Positions 45,730 through 57,704 of a stretch of DNA of 64,000 bases are shown here, one piece after another. The translations under genes were made by a program, and so were the position numbers. The notes under the pieces are model-generated. The model did not search any database. It was not told the origin of the DNA and saw nothing but the letters and a program-made list of their open reading frames with translations. How positions within the stretch are numbered: the stretch's first letter is position 1; each line of letters begins with the position of its first letter. The DNA lies in contig WWBZ02000082.1 in assembly GCA_011503125.2 (NCBI GenBank), forward strand, positions 310,001 to 374,000. Reading direction: 5' to 3'. Source of the DNA: Botryosphaeria dothidea (taxonomy: Eukaryota > Ascomycota > Dothideomycetes > Botryosphaeriales > Botryosphaeriaceae).

Positions 45730-47235
45730 AGTGGCGGCAGATATGGTGAGTGATGTTGATTTCAGAGCGGCGGAGAGACCAGAGAAGGCGCTGTAGGGCT
45801 GGAGAAGACTTCCGTAGAGGCAATCGGAAGAGTGGTTCAACGGGCCGCGAGAGGCGAGAGCAATTAAGGGCGAAGATAAGCAGGCGCGAGTGGTGCCAAA
45901 ACAATACGCTAGGCGGAGATGGGGGGATTGAAGATCTCCAGACAATCAGGCAAGAGGCTGGGATGCCGAGGCGCACAGTGGGTGATCAGCCGGTTGTTCG
46001 GAGAGCTGGAGAGCGGTGCGGAGGTGCGGCGGGCGTGAGGGCTGGGAGCGGTGCGGACGCGGTGCGCAGTAGTTGGGGCGAGCTTGGTTCAAAAGAAGGA
46101 CTGGTGGTGAGCGGGAGGCGGGCCAGGAAAAAGGGAACGACAAGGCGGGTGGTCTGGGCCGGCCAGGGAGATCCAGGGCGTGTAGTGCGGAGAGGAATGG
46201 GAATGGGATGGGATGCTTGGGGGTGGGCTGGCTTGGGTTTGAGAACGTGCACCTGCGCATTAGGGGGTTGTGGCGTCGCGGACAGCGCTTCCCGATCGGA
46301 CGGCTGCCGAGTAAGGTCGCAAGAGGGGCTCATGGCCTCGTTCGCAGCGCGCAAGGCGTAAGCGTTTCAGCTGTGCCGTTCGCTTGCCTCGTAACGTCGC
46401 TGCGGCCGACAGTTCTCTCGCCTAGACGTCAGGCTGCCCGCGCTGTGTGCGTGGTGGCCGCTGCCGATCTACGTACCTGGGGCCATCAAATCGCGCGAGG
46501 AAGGATGCAAGGAAGCGGCCGCCGAAATTAGAGCCGGCCCGCCGACTGCTGGGCACGCGAGCCTCCAGCAGTCCGCTGAGCTCTGCACCCGACCACGGCG
46601 GCGCTGCACCGGGCCCGCGCCAGCACCCTCGAGTCGTGAGGCACACGGCACAGCCAGACAGACAGACTTGAAGGCCGGTTGATGCCCCCTGCAGCCACGT
46701 TCTGTGCGGCATGATCTGCTCCAGGCCCTAGGAAGCACGCCGCCATTTCAGTTTCTGTTGTATGTACCTGAACAAGTGTGACGACGAGAGCTTCTCCTGC
46801 GTCTGCTGCCGTCTGCAAAACGCGTTCCTACATACACGCTTGCGCCTTCGGGGATCGCTCGCGAGCGGCGGCGGTGCGGCCACACGACTCACGACGCGAA
46901 CGGCGTAGCTCGTGGCAGGACGCCCCGCCAACGGAAAGGGAAGGAGCTTCGCCGCCGCGCTGGACGCTGGGAAGAACTCCGCTTTTTCTGAAGCCGCCAG
47001 ATGGGCGCTCAACAGCCGGTTTTCCCAGCACGAGTGCTCCGCCCTTTCCGAAGCCGCTGGCTGGCATAGAACATGACGTCGCCCGCAAGGTGGGGTGCGT
47101 CCACGCATGAAACCAGCCTCCCAGGAATGCTGCTCTGTCTGCCAATCGTTTCTGAAGAAAGCCGTTATCTGATAAGCCACTATAGGAGACTGCATGAATA
47201 GGAAAGCCAAACAGGATGCGCCCAGGTCACCGTCA
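45730..47235. other. Gene-free region between the small gene and the alpha-galactosidase relic
   Basis: About 1.5 kb, GC-rich, with overlapping frames on both strands but no domain. It presumably includes the promoter of the 80-residue gene and the 3' flank of the pseudogene. Confidence 0.5.
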
Positions 47236-48723
47236 TCAATAGCACTGTGAGTAGTACGCGTTCTGCACATGGCATGTATACGGGCTCGCGCACTAAATTG
47301 CCATTAGCTGTCAGCCCGAATGTTCCGGAGTGTTTCTAGAGGGTATGGGGACCCGTCTTACTGCAGTAGGCCCAGAGTAGCCCAGCCCTCCACACTGGCC
47401 CCACTGGCCAACTGTCCCCGCCGCCGTCGTGCTTGCTGACACCGCCGTTGAACTGCTTCGGGTCGATGTTGTTTTAGCCGTTGAGCTCGAGACCGTGGCT
47501 TGCGTCGATCTAGTTGAGCTGATTGACTGGCTCGTGCTTGTTACTGGAACCTTCCCAGTGACCTTGAAGATGGCCATGTCGTGCTCCACTTCGAACGTCC
47601 AGCTCACATCATCGCCCTTTCCAGTCTTGCCACTATACAGCTCTGTCCAGCTGTACGTTCCTGCGCCAAGATCCGGCACATCCGCGAAACTGACAGAAAG
47701 TGTTCCCGCCCCGTCTACTCCGATCAACGCAATAACGAATCCATCACTCAATGAACCCGACCAATAGGGGTGCAGTTTGCCATTGTTAGGTGCAGCTTCA
47801 CCGGATGGCGTGAACGTTGACGCAGCGCGCCCAAGAGAGTCCTGGTTGATCGCGATGACATCGGTGTTTTTGACAATGACCAGGCTAGAGTCCGATATCT
47901 TCGTCAAGTCTGTCCCAAGCAGGAGCGGGGATTTGCAGATGGCCCAAAGGCCGAAATGCGCACGCTCTTCAGCTTCCGTCAATTTGCCGTTTCCGATCTC
48001 AAGCATGTCGTAGTCGTTGAAGCCTCCTGGTGCAGAATATGAAGTTATGGCGGCGTTCGAAGCAGCTATACTCGAGACCGAGCTCCAATTGTTGGTGATA
48101 TCTCCTCCAACCCGTCAAGAATTCCCCACGCTTGCGCCCCATGTCCAGACCGAGTCGACTCCCCATTGACACAAGGAGTACAGAACGTCTCAGCCACTGG
48201 CCAGGAGAGCGTCACGCATTGTCTCGTAACGTGGCTGTGAGTCACCAGAGGGTGTGTTGCAATTGTCGTACTTCCAGTAGTCAACACCCCATGATGCCAG
48301 CAACTTGGCATCCTGCTCTTCGTAACCCTGTGATCCAGGAAAGCCAGCACAAGTTGCGGTCCCGGAGTCTCCGTACAGCCCGAATTTGAGGCCAAGCGCG
48401 TGAATTTGGTCGGAGACATTCTTCATGCCGTTCGGGAATTTGTTCGGATCGGGCACGAGATTCCCATCTGAGTCTCGCGCCATGGTCGACCAGCCATCGT
48501 CCAGGTTAACGTATGTGTAGCCAAGGTCCTTTAGACCCAGCTGGATGAATGCATTAGCTGCTGCCAAGGCTGAATCAGCACTCGCTGAGAGACCAGTGTT
48601 GTAGTTGTTCCATCCCAAAGCTGGTGTGATGCCCACGCCATTTTCAAGCCGCTTCACCGCTTGAAAGGCGTCAATCCCAGGAAGAAGCAATGAAGCAACG
48701 CACAGGGATACCTTCGTGAACAT
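47236..48723 (-). pseudogene. GH27 alpha-galactosidase with CBM1, broken by two in-frame stops
   Basis: Relatives are secreted enzymes that release alpha-galactose from plant galactomannan and raffinose sugars. Frame: 48723..47362, then after a 69-nt intron 47292..47236. A signal peptide (MFTKVSLCVASLLLPGIDAF) precedes GITPALGWNNYN, LGYTYVNLDDGW, FGLYGDSGTATCAG, the nucleophile motif YWKYDNC (Asp about 152), PGGFNDYDML and HFGLWAICKSPLLLGTDL, a Ser/Thr linker, and a CBM1 (GQWGQCGGLGYSGPTA joined to CASPYTCHVQNAYYSQCY). TGA codons at 48192..48190 and 48117..48115 interrupt the same frame between ALLASG and DVLYSLCQWG, and between ASVGNS and RVGGDI. Family conservation puts Arg and Trp there. 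The second stop is six codons before the Asp of GDI, the usual acid/base. Everything else, including the CBM1 intron, is intact, so loss looks recent. A strain-specific null allele or assembly error is the alternative. Confidence 0.85.
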
Positions 48724-48947
48724 CGTTGGTGAAGAGCATGAAAAGACCATTGCAATGGGTCTCCACTGGTTTACGGTGGTATTTGATATGCTGCATTCGG
48801 ATGCAAATTGCTATGCTGCCGTTCAGTCGTTGTGATTATATGAAACGCTACATCGCATCCGGCCCGCGGTCCATCTTCCCGAACAACAGAACGCCAGTTC
48901 CACCAATAGACGCCAACGATCAAGAAAGTTAATTCTCTCTCTTGGTC

Positions 48948-50865
48948 TTACTTGGAAAGGTTAAGCAGACCAACAGAAGCTTCCTTTTCGAGACTAAGCT
49001 TCATCTCCAGATGCGAGTAAAAGTTCGGTGACCGGCAGAATTCTCCGTACAAGGCATCACGAGTCCTATGCCGCTGCAGAGGGCCTTGGCCACGAAGCTT
49101 GATCGAAGTGCCATATTTCGAGAGGCTGCTCAGGAAGTCCGGTTCCGAGAAGTTGGCATAAGCAGGATTGCCACCAGGTGACGCTACTGTCGGTGCCATT
49201 CCTGTGGCCAGATATCTGATGATGGGAGCAAGAAATTGGGCTGTTATTTCTGCAAAGTGCCGTCGGACTAGAGGCCCGGTCGTATCTGAACCTGGTCTGC
49301 CAAGCTTCTGCATGCCATCCAGCTGCTGCAGGAAAGAACGGTCTGGTTTGAGGTGTTTCTTGACCGGATAGTTGGCTTCGATCCCGCCGGGGATATCAAA
49401 CCCTGGCGGGCACGCCGGCTGCGAGCTGGATTGTTTGACAGGTACTGGTGAGCCGGTGTTGTGCAGGTACAAAACATACGGAGTTGTACTTCCACTGGTT
49501 TCCGCAGCACTCAAAATCCTCTTTAGAAGGAAAGGGTTTGTGATTCCAACGATGAAGTGTCTCGATGTTCCTCCATTGAAGCCAGCCACGCAAAACTCGG
49601 ACTGCATGGTCAAATATGGCTTAATCTCCCCGGCGTACGGAATAGGCCGGATCAAGTCAACCAGTGCTGACACGATCTCACTGCATGTCTGAGGGCTCTT
49701 TGCAATGACAACAACGTTCTCGCAGAGGAGCATCTTCTCGAAAACTGTATACAACTCTGACAATGAAGAGAAGTATGGGATCAATCGTGACCAAGAAGCT
49801 GTTGGTTGATAGGCATATATGGGCCCTGAAACGTTATCTGAGCGACTGTTATGCGGAGATGCCAAACCCTGGAGCGGGAAGGCAAGATGCGGTGCACTTT
49901 TATCATGTCAGTCTTGTCTGTCTTGTTATTAAACAGAGAAATGAAGCACATACATTTCAAGCACGAGCAAAGAACCGAGGAATGGCAGTTCATGGCGACC
50001 AATTGAAGGCGGAGGCCATGCTGCCATGGCCTGTACTGCCGCCTGTAAGGTATTTGGATCACAAAGGATTCCAGTACTTGTCATTTGTTGCAGTAGTTTC
50101 ATGAAGAAGGCGGGGAAATTGTGATTGGAGATCAACACCAAACTCTTTTGGTTGTAGCTTCGCTTCGTTGTGCCGTCAAATTCCTGACGAAACAGACAGT
50201 TTCCAAAGAAGGTGCTAGGGCTTCCATGGGGTGAACAGGGCGAGCTGAGTAAAATATCGGGAGAGCGGTTTCTGATTGAGAATTGGAACGACAGATCTTC
50301 GCCCATTTCTGGGTTCTGTTGCTCCGGGAAGCTGCAGCGGATATTAGAAATCCACCGAGACAATCAAATACTAGAATGAGCACGGTATATGACGCGTCGC
50401 CACAGGCATTTCAATGTTCTCAACACGGTGCCGCGCGGACGCGGACATGGTCGGCCCAATTAGCATTGCAACAGCAAACCAGTAGAAACTGCGAAGGAAG
50501 CTGAGGTAGGTGCCCGGACGTGATTGTGCGGCGAATGCCATGGCATTCATATCCGTACGATTGCCTCAATTTCCCACAGGATGCACAGGTATCGCAGTAC
50601 TATGTGGACCGACCTTGCAGGCGGGCGTTGCGGAGAGGGGTGAGATGGGGGCTCAGACTTGCCTGTTAAAGCATATTGCAGTAAGATCGGCCTGCGAAAA
50701 AGCAGTATCGGGCGGGTAGACCATCAGAATCTCGGGGCCGACGTCTACGTTGAAGTCGCACACGATGAAGGCGGTGGCCCAATGGCGGAAGGAGTTGAGC
50801 GAAAAAGAGTGTGCATGGCTGCTGCGTTTCCTGTGATGGTGCATCATATGCTTGAGCTTCTCCAT
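48948..50865 (-). CDS. DENN-domain protein, DENND6 (FAM116/AFI1-like) type
   Basis: Likely Rab guanine-nucleotide exchange factor; animal DENND6 acts on Rab14 in endosomal recycling. Exons on the minus strand are 50865..50663, 50331..49954 and 49845..48948, giving 492 residues. The first exon encodes HWATAFIVCDFNVDVGPEI and ICFN, joined to SFPEQQNPEMG, then STFFGNCLFRQEFDGTTKR, SYNQKSLVLISNHNFPAFF, AAWPPPSIGRHELPFLG, and after intron 2 ELYTVFEKMLLCENVVVIAK, SEIVSALVDLIRPIPYAGEI and FIVGITNPFLLKRIL. This order is the DENND6 longin/uDENN to cDENN/dDENN layout. Intron 1 (331 nt) uses a GC donor (AG/GCAAGT). The intron 2 acceptor is less sure: CATAACAG at 49846 keeps phase, while the better-looking CTCCAG upstream does not. 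Head to head with vac14. Confidence 0.85.
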
Positions 50866-51422
50866 GTTTACCAGCCCAGGCCCCCCTATCGCAGGCGTGC
50901 GACGCGGAGCTCGCTCAGGCAGGTGCAGCGGAGGGAATTTGGCGCAAGAAGAAGCAGAAGCTGCCCATGGTCCAGGTGACGGCGTCCCTGGTGAAATAGC
51001 AGGCGTCAGAGCGGGGTGCGTTCGCGAGAGGGCGCGGACAGAAGAGGGTGGGAGTTGATTGACAGCTGGACGCGGCGGCTTTGGCTGCTTTGTTTAGCTG
51101 GGCATGGCACGTCATGCACCAGCCAATGGGCTACCTAGCGTCGCGCAGCAAGCAAGCAGGCAGGCCCTGCTCATGCTCGCACATGCAGCCTTGGTGATCA
51201 GCCAACACAAGAGATCAGCCTGCTGCACATGAGCCCGCGCCCAAGAGTGCGAGTACAAGTCGTCTGAGCTCGAACCTGCCGCCCACGTCGGACAAATGCT
51301 GCGATAGCCACCACGACCAGAGGCGCGAGAGACGGACGACTACGCCCTCCACCGATCCGCCGCGCCTGCCTCCCCACACCCACGCACGCACCCAGCCACC
51401 TGCGCGATGCAGCTTTGAAAAA
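50866..51422. promoter_or_regulatory. Divergent promoter, DENND6-type gene / vac14
   Basis: 557 bp separate the start codons of two endolysosomal genes. No named site was recognised. Confidence 0.45.
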
Positions 51423-54400
51423 ATGGACGCCACCATCCAGAAGGCCCTCAACGACAAGTTGTACGACAAGCGCAAGGCCGGTGCCTTGGAGTGCGTATCC
51501 TCACACAAACACCGCCCCATCGGAGCTCCACCGCTGACCCAAAGTGCAGGCTCGAAGCCCAGGTCCGCGATGCTCTGGCAAACAAGGACCACGACAAGAT
51601 CCAGCGCATTGTCTACCAGCTATGTCATGAATATGCCTACGCCATCCACCAGCCTCATGCCAGGAATGGCGGTCTCATCGGTCTTGCCGCCGCCTCGATA
51701 GCCCTGGGCAGTGTACGTCGAGCTCCTCCAGCTCTTCTGCCAGTCGCCGCTTGCTGATCCCGACCCTTAGGAAGTCGCAAGATATCTCGAGGAGATCGTT
51801 CCGCCCGTACTCGCCTGCTTCTCCGACCAAGATGCCCGTGTTCGTTACTACGCCTGCGAGAGCATGTACAACATCGCGAAGGTTGCCAAAGGGGAAATAT
51901 TGCTCTATTTCAACGAAGTCTTCGATGCTCTTTGCAAGGTACGCACAATATGAAGATTGGAAGGGGCACGAGGTTGTGCTGACAAGGTGCTAGCTGGCCG
52001 CGGACTCTGAGGCTTCGGTCAAGAATGGCGCAGAGCTGCTTGACCGCCTGGTCAAGGACATTGTGTCCGAGTCGGCCGCGTCGTATGTGTCCATTCTACA
52101 CCATCCCGAAGACGCAATCGACGATGATTCGGCTCTGGGCGAGTCGGCCGCCCCGTCTGTTGATTTGCCAATTGCCTTTTCTCTGCCCAAGTTCATACCC
52201 CTCCTTCAGGAAAGGATCAACGTCCTGAATCCGTTCACTCGCACCTTCCTCGTCTCCTGGATCACCTTGCTCGATTCGATACCCGATCTAGAACTAGTTT
52301 CATATCTGCCTTCCTTCCTCGGCGGGCTTCTCAAGTTCCTTAGCGACCCCAATCAGGATGTGCATACCGCGACACAAACAGCGCTGGACAGGTTCCTTTC
52401 AGAAATCAAGAAAATCGCTCGAATCAAGCGTGGGCTTGCCGAAAGCCGGAAGAGCCAGGGCGAAGAGGGCAAGAAGAGTTCAAGGTCAAGTATGAAGAGT
52501 GGCCGAAGTGTCCAGAGCTCTCACGATGTGGAAGCGGATAGTGAAACAAATGTAGACGAGGCACCGGAGTCCGTGAGTGAGGAGACCGACTCCACAACCA
52601 TGAACGACCGAGCGTCAGGAATGACAGATGGTGATTGGATTCCTGGCCAAGATGTGCAGATCGATTATCCAAAAATCCTGGACACTCTCGTCACCTACCT
52701 GAGCGACTCTCCTGGTGTGTACTCTCCTCTGATGTGCGACTCGCTCCCACTAACGTATTGTAGAAGAGGAGATTCAGCTCATCTGTCTGCGATGGATTGA
52801 CAGCTTCTTTGAGATCTGCCCAGAAGACATCTTGCTATTTGTTCCTCGCCTTCTGTCCCACGTGCTTCCAGCTATGGCGAACGAAATAGAACAAGTCCGC
52901 CTTGCCGCTAACAGAGTCAATTCCTCGTTGATGGACCATATCATGTCCCTTCCCGATGAGAACAAAGCTGAAGGCTCGAGAGTGACGCAGCTGCAACTCT
53001 CCTCTGGGGCAAACAGGGAGGTCACAGACAGACGGGAATCCAATTATTCCTTGAAGGGCGGAAGATCGTCTACGAGGGAGTCGACAGCTGATCTCAAAGT
53101 AACTGAAACAAAGCCAAAGCCGGATACAGAAGCTCCGACCCCTGCAGAGAGAGACGATGCCTCAACGTCACCGCGACCCGGTGCTGAGCTGGACTATGAA
53201 GCAGCAGTCAACTCACTAACTTTGCAGTTCTTAAATGAGCACGAGGCTACTCGTGTGGCTGCGTTGTCTTGGCTCATAATGCTCCACCGGAAAGCCCCTC
53301 GCAAGGTAAGAGAAGCAACCTCTCTATTGGTTGGAATACGGATAATGACGCGCGTATGAAACAGATTCTGGCTATCAACGATGCCACATTCCCAGCTCTT
53401 CTCAAGACGCTTTCTGACCCTGCGGAATCCGTCGTCACAAGAGACCTTCTCTTGCTCTCCCAAATATCGAAAAACAGCGACGACTCCTACTTCACCTCCT
53501 TTATGGTCAGCCTGCTGAGTCTGTTCGCCACCGACAGACGCTTGCTCGAAACTCGTGGAAATCTCATCATTCGACAGCTCTGTGTTTCGCTCAGTCCCGA
53601 GCGGATATATAGGACGCTTGCCGACTGTTTGGAGAGAGACGAAGATGTTGAGTTTGCTAGCATCATGGTTCAAAATCTCAACAACAATCTGATAACCGCT
53701 CCGGAGCTCGCCGATCTTCGCAAGCGGTTACGCAACCTGGAGACACGGGAAGGCCAGGCGTTTTTCGTCACCCTTTTCCGCTCATGGTGCCATAATGCCG
53801 TGGCTACTTTCTCGCTATGTTTACTTGCCCAGGCGTATGAGCAAGCCTACCATCTCCTGCAAATATTTGGCGAGCTAGAGATGACGGTAAACATGTTGAT
53901 CCAGATCGACAAGCTCGTCCAGTTACTGGAGTCACCCGTCTTTACCTACCTGCGCCTTCAACTTTTGGAACCGGAGAAATATCCTCACCTATACAAGTGT
54001 CTGTATGGACTTCTCATGCTACTACCGCAATCTTCAGCTTTTGCGGCCCTTAAGAACCGTCTGAACAGCGTCAGTGCGATTGGCTATTTGCACATCGCAC
54101 CGAGAACTGCCCCAACGCCCACGACATCCGGCTTTGAACGTACCAATCGCCTCAAGTCACGCGAAGGGGAAGGCGGTATCAAGTGGCAAGAGCTCCTTGA
54201 AAAGTTTAAGCAGGTGCAAGAGCGTGCTCGCCGTGCGCAGCGCAATGCTATGCTCGGGATTGATGGCTCTGCCGACGGTCAGGATCAAGGTCTACAAGGA
54301 GGCTCATCCGGTACGCAAGGGGGTACGGGCTTAGGTCTCTCTGTTCAGGACAGAGAGAAGGGAAGGCTCCACCCTAGAGCTGCCCTGGGAGTGCAGCCGG

Positions 54401-54573
54401 GCGGGCTGCCGCAGCGACCGGCCTCGGCGCAGAGTATGACGAGGCCCACGTCAGCTCAGGACCCGATACCTGCGAAGCCGCCGGTGCAAGGACATCAGAA
54501 GAGCAGAAGTAGTCTGAGCCAGCTGGGCAGATTCACGAGCGGAGTGGGTAGGTCATCTAAAGGAAAGAAATAG
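51423..54573 (+). CDS. vac14: Vac14, scaffold of the Fab1/PIKfyve lipid kinase complex
   Basis: HEAT-repeat scaffold that holds the Fab1 kinase and Fig4 phosphatase and so sets PtdIns(3,5)P2 on the vacuole. Six exons: 51423..51490, 51550..51712, 51771..51938, 51994..52714, 52764..53305 and 53365..54573 (introns 49-59 nt), giving 956 residues (yeast 880). Diagnostic blocks: MDATIQKALNDKLYDKRKAG, YAYAIHQPHARNGGLIGLAA, EVARYLEEIVPPVLACFSDQ, DARVRYYACESMYNIAKVAK, LAADSEASVKNGAELLDRLV and, at the C-terminal domain, REGQAFFVTLFRSWCHNAVA then LQLLEPEKYPHLYKCLYGLL. Low-complexity inserts lie near 285-355 and 455-510, and the tail after about 850 is disordered, ending in basic GRSSKGKK. Splice phases are all consistent. 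The near-identity of the N-terminal HEAT block to other fungi makes this call firm. Confidence 0.96.
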
Positions 54574-55256
54574 TAAGCTCTCGCGAGCGACCTGGGTTAC
54601 CGGAGGTAAGAAACACGAAGAGGAAGAGGGTTGGGAGCTCTTGTTGATGATGTGGTCGTCCATAGCGGAGGCGAAGGATGAGCTGGGTTGCATACCGGCT
54701 TTCTTCTCGCTCTCCCCTGTATAATTCCTCGGCCTGTTTTCCTTTCGTTGCTAGTTTTAGTAGCGGGTTGATTTTTCGGTGACTCTTGGTTTTTCTGCTT
54801 GCGGTATAGGCGGCGGTGTCAATTCGATTCAAACGAACAAGTTAATGAAGCTACGATTCTTTGTCGAGGCTGTACCATTTACATACACAAAAAACCAATC
54901 GAATCCCGGTGTTACATTCCATGCTGTTGCGTATTTATTTCCATGAAAGAATCACGCATAAGACGCGCTGATAGAATTGATGATTCATCTATGTGATCTT
55001 CTATATTACTATGCTAAGAAGGGCCCGCTGATGAAACGGTTACCCTACTCATCCTATTGCCATAAGCTTCTACGAATCATCCACGTGAAAGCAGAACGCC
55101 ACCCCAAATGCCATTTGTGTCCAACGAGTCCCAATGAACAAACGCCGAAGCAACACCATCGCTGAAGACCGAGCCAACACAAGATAACTCTGCGCTCGGT
55201 AAACAGAAAAAAAGCAAAAATGTAAAAAGGAGCAGGGCCACGCAATACCCAGAACT
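54574..55256. other. Convergent intergenic region, vac14 / kinesin
   Basis: About 0.68 kb of 3' flanks, AT-richer than the neighbouring coding DNA. Nothing further was recognised. Confidence 0.6.
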
Positions 55257-57704
55257 CTAACAAGCCAGCCCAGCCCTCATATTCTCGACCGTCTTAGTGC
55301 CGACGCCCTTCAAGCCGCCCAACTGCTCAAGGTCGGTAATCAACCAGTCATCCGCGCCGCCGGCGACGTCCATTTCGCACAGCGAATTGACGATGGCCTC
55401 GGCCTTCTTGGCGCCGACGCCCTTGAGCAGGCGGATCTGCGAGACCTCACGCGTGTTAATGATGTCTAGTAGACGCTGGGTGCGGGGCGTCACGGTCGTG
55501 GAGACGCCCATGCTGCTGGCGGTATCGCGAAAGATCTTCATCTTGGATCTCTTGGGTGCGGCTTTGGCCTTGGGCTTGTAGGCGAAGCTGTCGCCTTCCT
55601 CGTCGTGGTAGTCGGAAGCGGCAGCGTAGTCGTCATCGTCGGGGACGAAGGAGGCGTCGTGGTCTTGTTCGGCGTCTGAGTCGTCATGGTCGTTGACGGC
55701 TGGGCGCATGACGGAGCCCTCTTTCTTAGACGAAAGCTTGCGGGCGACCGGCCGCACTGGAGCGGCAGCGGGGCGCTCTTCATGGATCGCAGCTGGCTCT
55801 GCTGCTGGTCTCCTTAAAGGCTGCTTCGCCAGCGCCGAGGGACGGATAGGCGCGGGCGCTGGCGCAACAAAGTCTCCGGCCGGCTCGGGTGCAGCTATGC
55901 CCTTAGCGCTCTCCTTCTTCTGCCTGATCTTCTCCTGGAGGGTTACAATCTTTTGACTGAGCTTCTCGTTCTCCGGGAAATGCGGAAGAGCAAGCTGGTA
56001 CATCTTGAGCGCCGAGACATCCTCTCCACGGACCTGATGCTGCTTCGCCATAAGCAGAAAGTGCAGTCCTTCCGATCTTCCGTCTTCCGACTTCCCAACA
56101 CGTTCTTCCAGAGCCTCCAGTCGCTGCCTTACTGCCTCACTGATGTCCTGGGTCTGGATGGTGGAAGATTCGTTCAGAGCCCGTTCGGCCAATTTCTCAT
56201 CCAGACGTCGCTCGATAAGCGCTTCGATGGCTTCCTTCGAGAGACCGGACTGGAGTGCAGTTGGCTTGCCATACCCCGAGTTATGGGCTGGCTTTGAAGG
56301 CTTCGTGACTCTTGATCCTATATTTGCGCCTGTTGGACCGCGCTTCAGAGCATCGAGGCGACCTGTTTGTGCTGGCTTTGTGACCCTGGTCTTGTCGGAA
56401 TACACAGAGAAAGCCTTGACTGGCTTATCGATCTTCTTCTGCTGTGGGTGATTCTGAGCGAGATTGACATTCGTCGCGGCAGCCAAGGCTCGCAATGGTT
56501 GGCGTTGTTGCAAGTTTGCACCGGAAATGCTGGATGTTTGTTTTGCGGGCCCTGCGCCGCGAAGGACTGGTTCATTCTCAACTTCGGCGACTTCAATTTT
56601 CTTGGTGCGGTTCGCAAAATTAAGAGAGCTCAGGGTGTCAAGATGGTACGAGCGCACTGGTGCGAGGTTAAGGATCATGAGGGTCAATCCGTTGTTCTGG
56701 CCTAAGGACAGTATACGCGTCATCTTGGACTCTCTGTACGGTATCCTTGACTGCTTCTTGCTGATAGCCTCAACGCACTGCGCCAGAACGAACAGGGACT
56801 TGTTGATGGCGGAGGATTCGACCAGACGTTCCCGGTTGTTGTCTGTCCGGCGGTTGTCCTCTGATCCGGCAAGATCGATACAAGAAGCCTTTGAGACAAG
56901 AGTATGTGTCGCAGTGGTTTGCGTGACTTGGACACACAGGATAGCATGTGAACGAGATGAGTGGGCATTGAGCTGTAAATCATGTAAATGATAGATGTTG
57001 AAGAACGAAGTTCGGGGCTGTTACCTTTGTCGCAGATGTAGATCGGTTTACGTTGGCCTCGTCGTAGAGTTTCTCAAACTCCTTCAGGGTTGTGCAAGGC
57101 CTTTCGGTGAGACCAACGATCACCGTCTTTCCATGATTATCCCGGATCGGCAGACCAGCTGCGGTGCGCTTTTCCGGTGGTTCAAAAAGGTCGTAAACGC
57201 GGTCATTGTAGATTTCGTAATAGCTCATGGACACCTCGACCCGTGTCTCTGCATCCTTTTCCAGCTTGCGACAGCGACGGTAGATTGCGCTGAGTAGGCG
57301 GGGGATGACACCGCGATCCGCCAAGGATTTCCCGCCGCGCATGGTGTGGGTTTTACCAGTTCCTGTAACGCCGTATGCGAAGATTGTCACATCGTAGCCA
57401 GAGAACAGGTGCTTTACAGTGGGTGAAACTGTATGCAAAACGTATCAGCCTATGTGCGCCCGTATTAGGTGTCCACGACCCACGTACCCTCTCTGTCAAA
57501 CAGTTCCTGTTGTGTCGTGGCGCGATCGTAAACGCTGTTGAATTGGAAGCTGAAGGACTCGGCCTCATTCTTCGGATTGGGGATGCGGACCACATTCGGA
57601 GGCGAGTTTTCGTCGCCAGTAGCACTCTCGGCGGAAACAATGGTGTCCTTATCGAGCTCGTTCTTGAGCAGGGGTCGCACGCGGGCAAGCACACGGACGC
57701 TCAT
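55257..57704 (-). CDS. Kid/KIF22-like kinesin with C-terminal helix-hairpin-helix
   Basis: N-terminal motor kinesin, probably a chromokinesin. Exons on the minus strand are 57704..57488, 57428..57025 and 56972..55257 (introns 59 and 52 nt), giving 778 residues. The start MSVRVLARVRPLL follows GCCACC; the preceding frame has no ATG. Motor landmarks: P-loop GVTGTGKT at 92-99, switch I NAHSSRSH at 209-216, switch II DLAGSE at 240-245, and the neck-proximal block LSSLNFANRTKKIEVAEVEN. After the motor is a low-complexity basic region, a short coiled coil (MYQLALPHFPENEKLSQKIV to about REKIRQKKES) and an acidic stretch. The C-terminus carries two HhH motifs, QIRLLKGVGAKKAEAIVNSL and LGGLKGVGTKTVENMRAGLA, as in Kid, where this module binds DNA. 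A role in chromosome arm movement is inferred. Confidence 0.92.

Noticed and set aside
45343..45945. 200-codon single-exon gene on the minus strand
   Set aside because: It reads through an intron in the wrong frame. The spliced 80-residue product in another frame has a conserved pattern and proper splice signals.
48115..48192. An intron that would remove both stop codons of the alpha-galactosidase
   Set aside because: The sequence between the stops encodes conserved GH27 residues (YSLCQWG, WTWGASVGNS), and no good donor and branch pair flanks it.
48115..48192. RIP (repeat-induced point mutation) as the cause of the two stops
   Set aside because: The inferred changes are transitions, but not in the favoured CpA/TpG context, and the rest of the gene is not AT-shifted.
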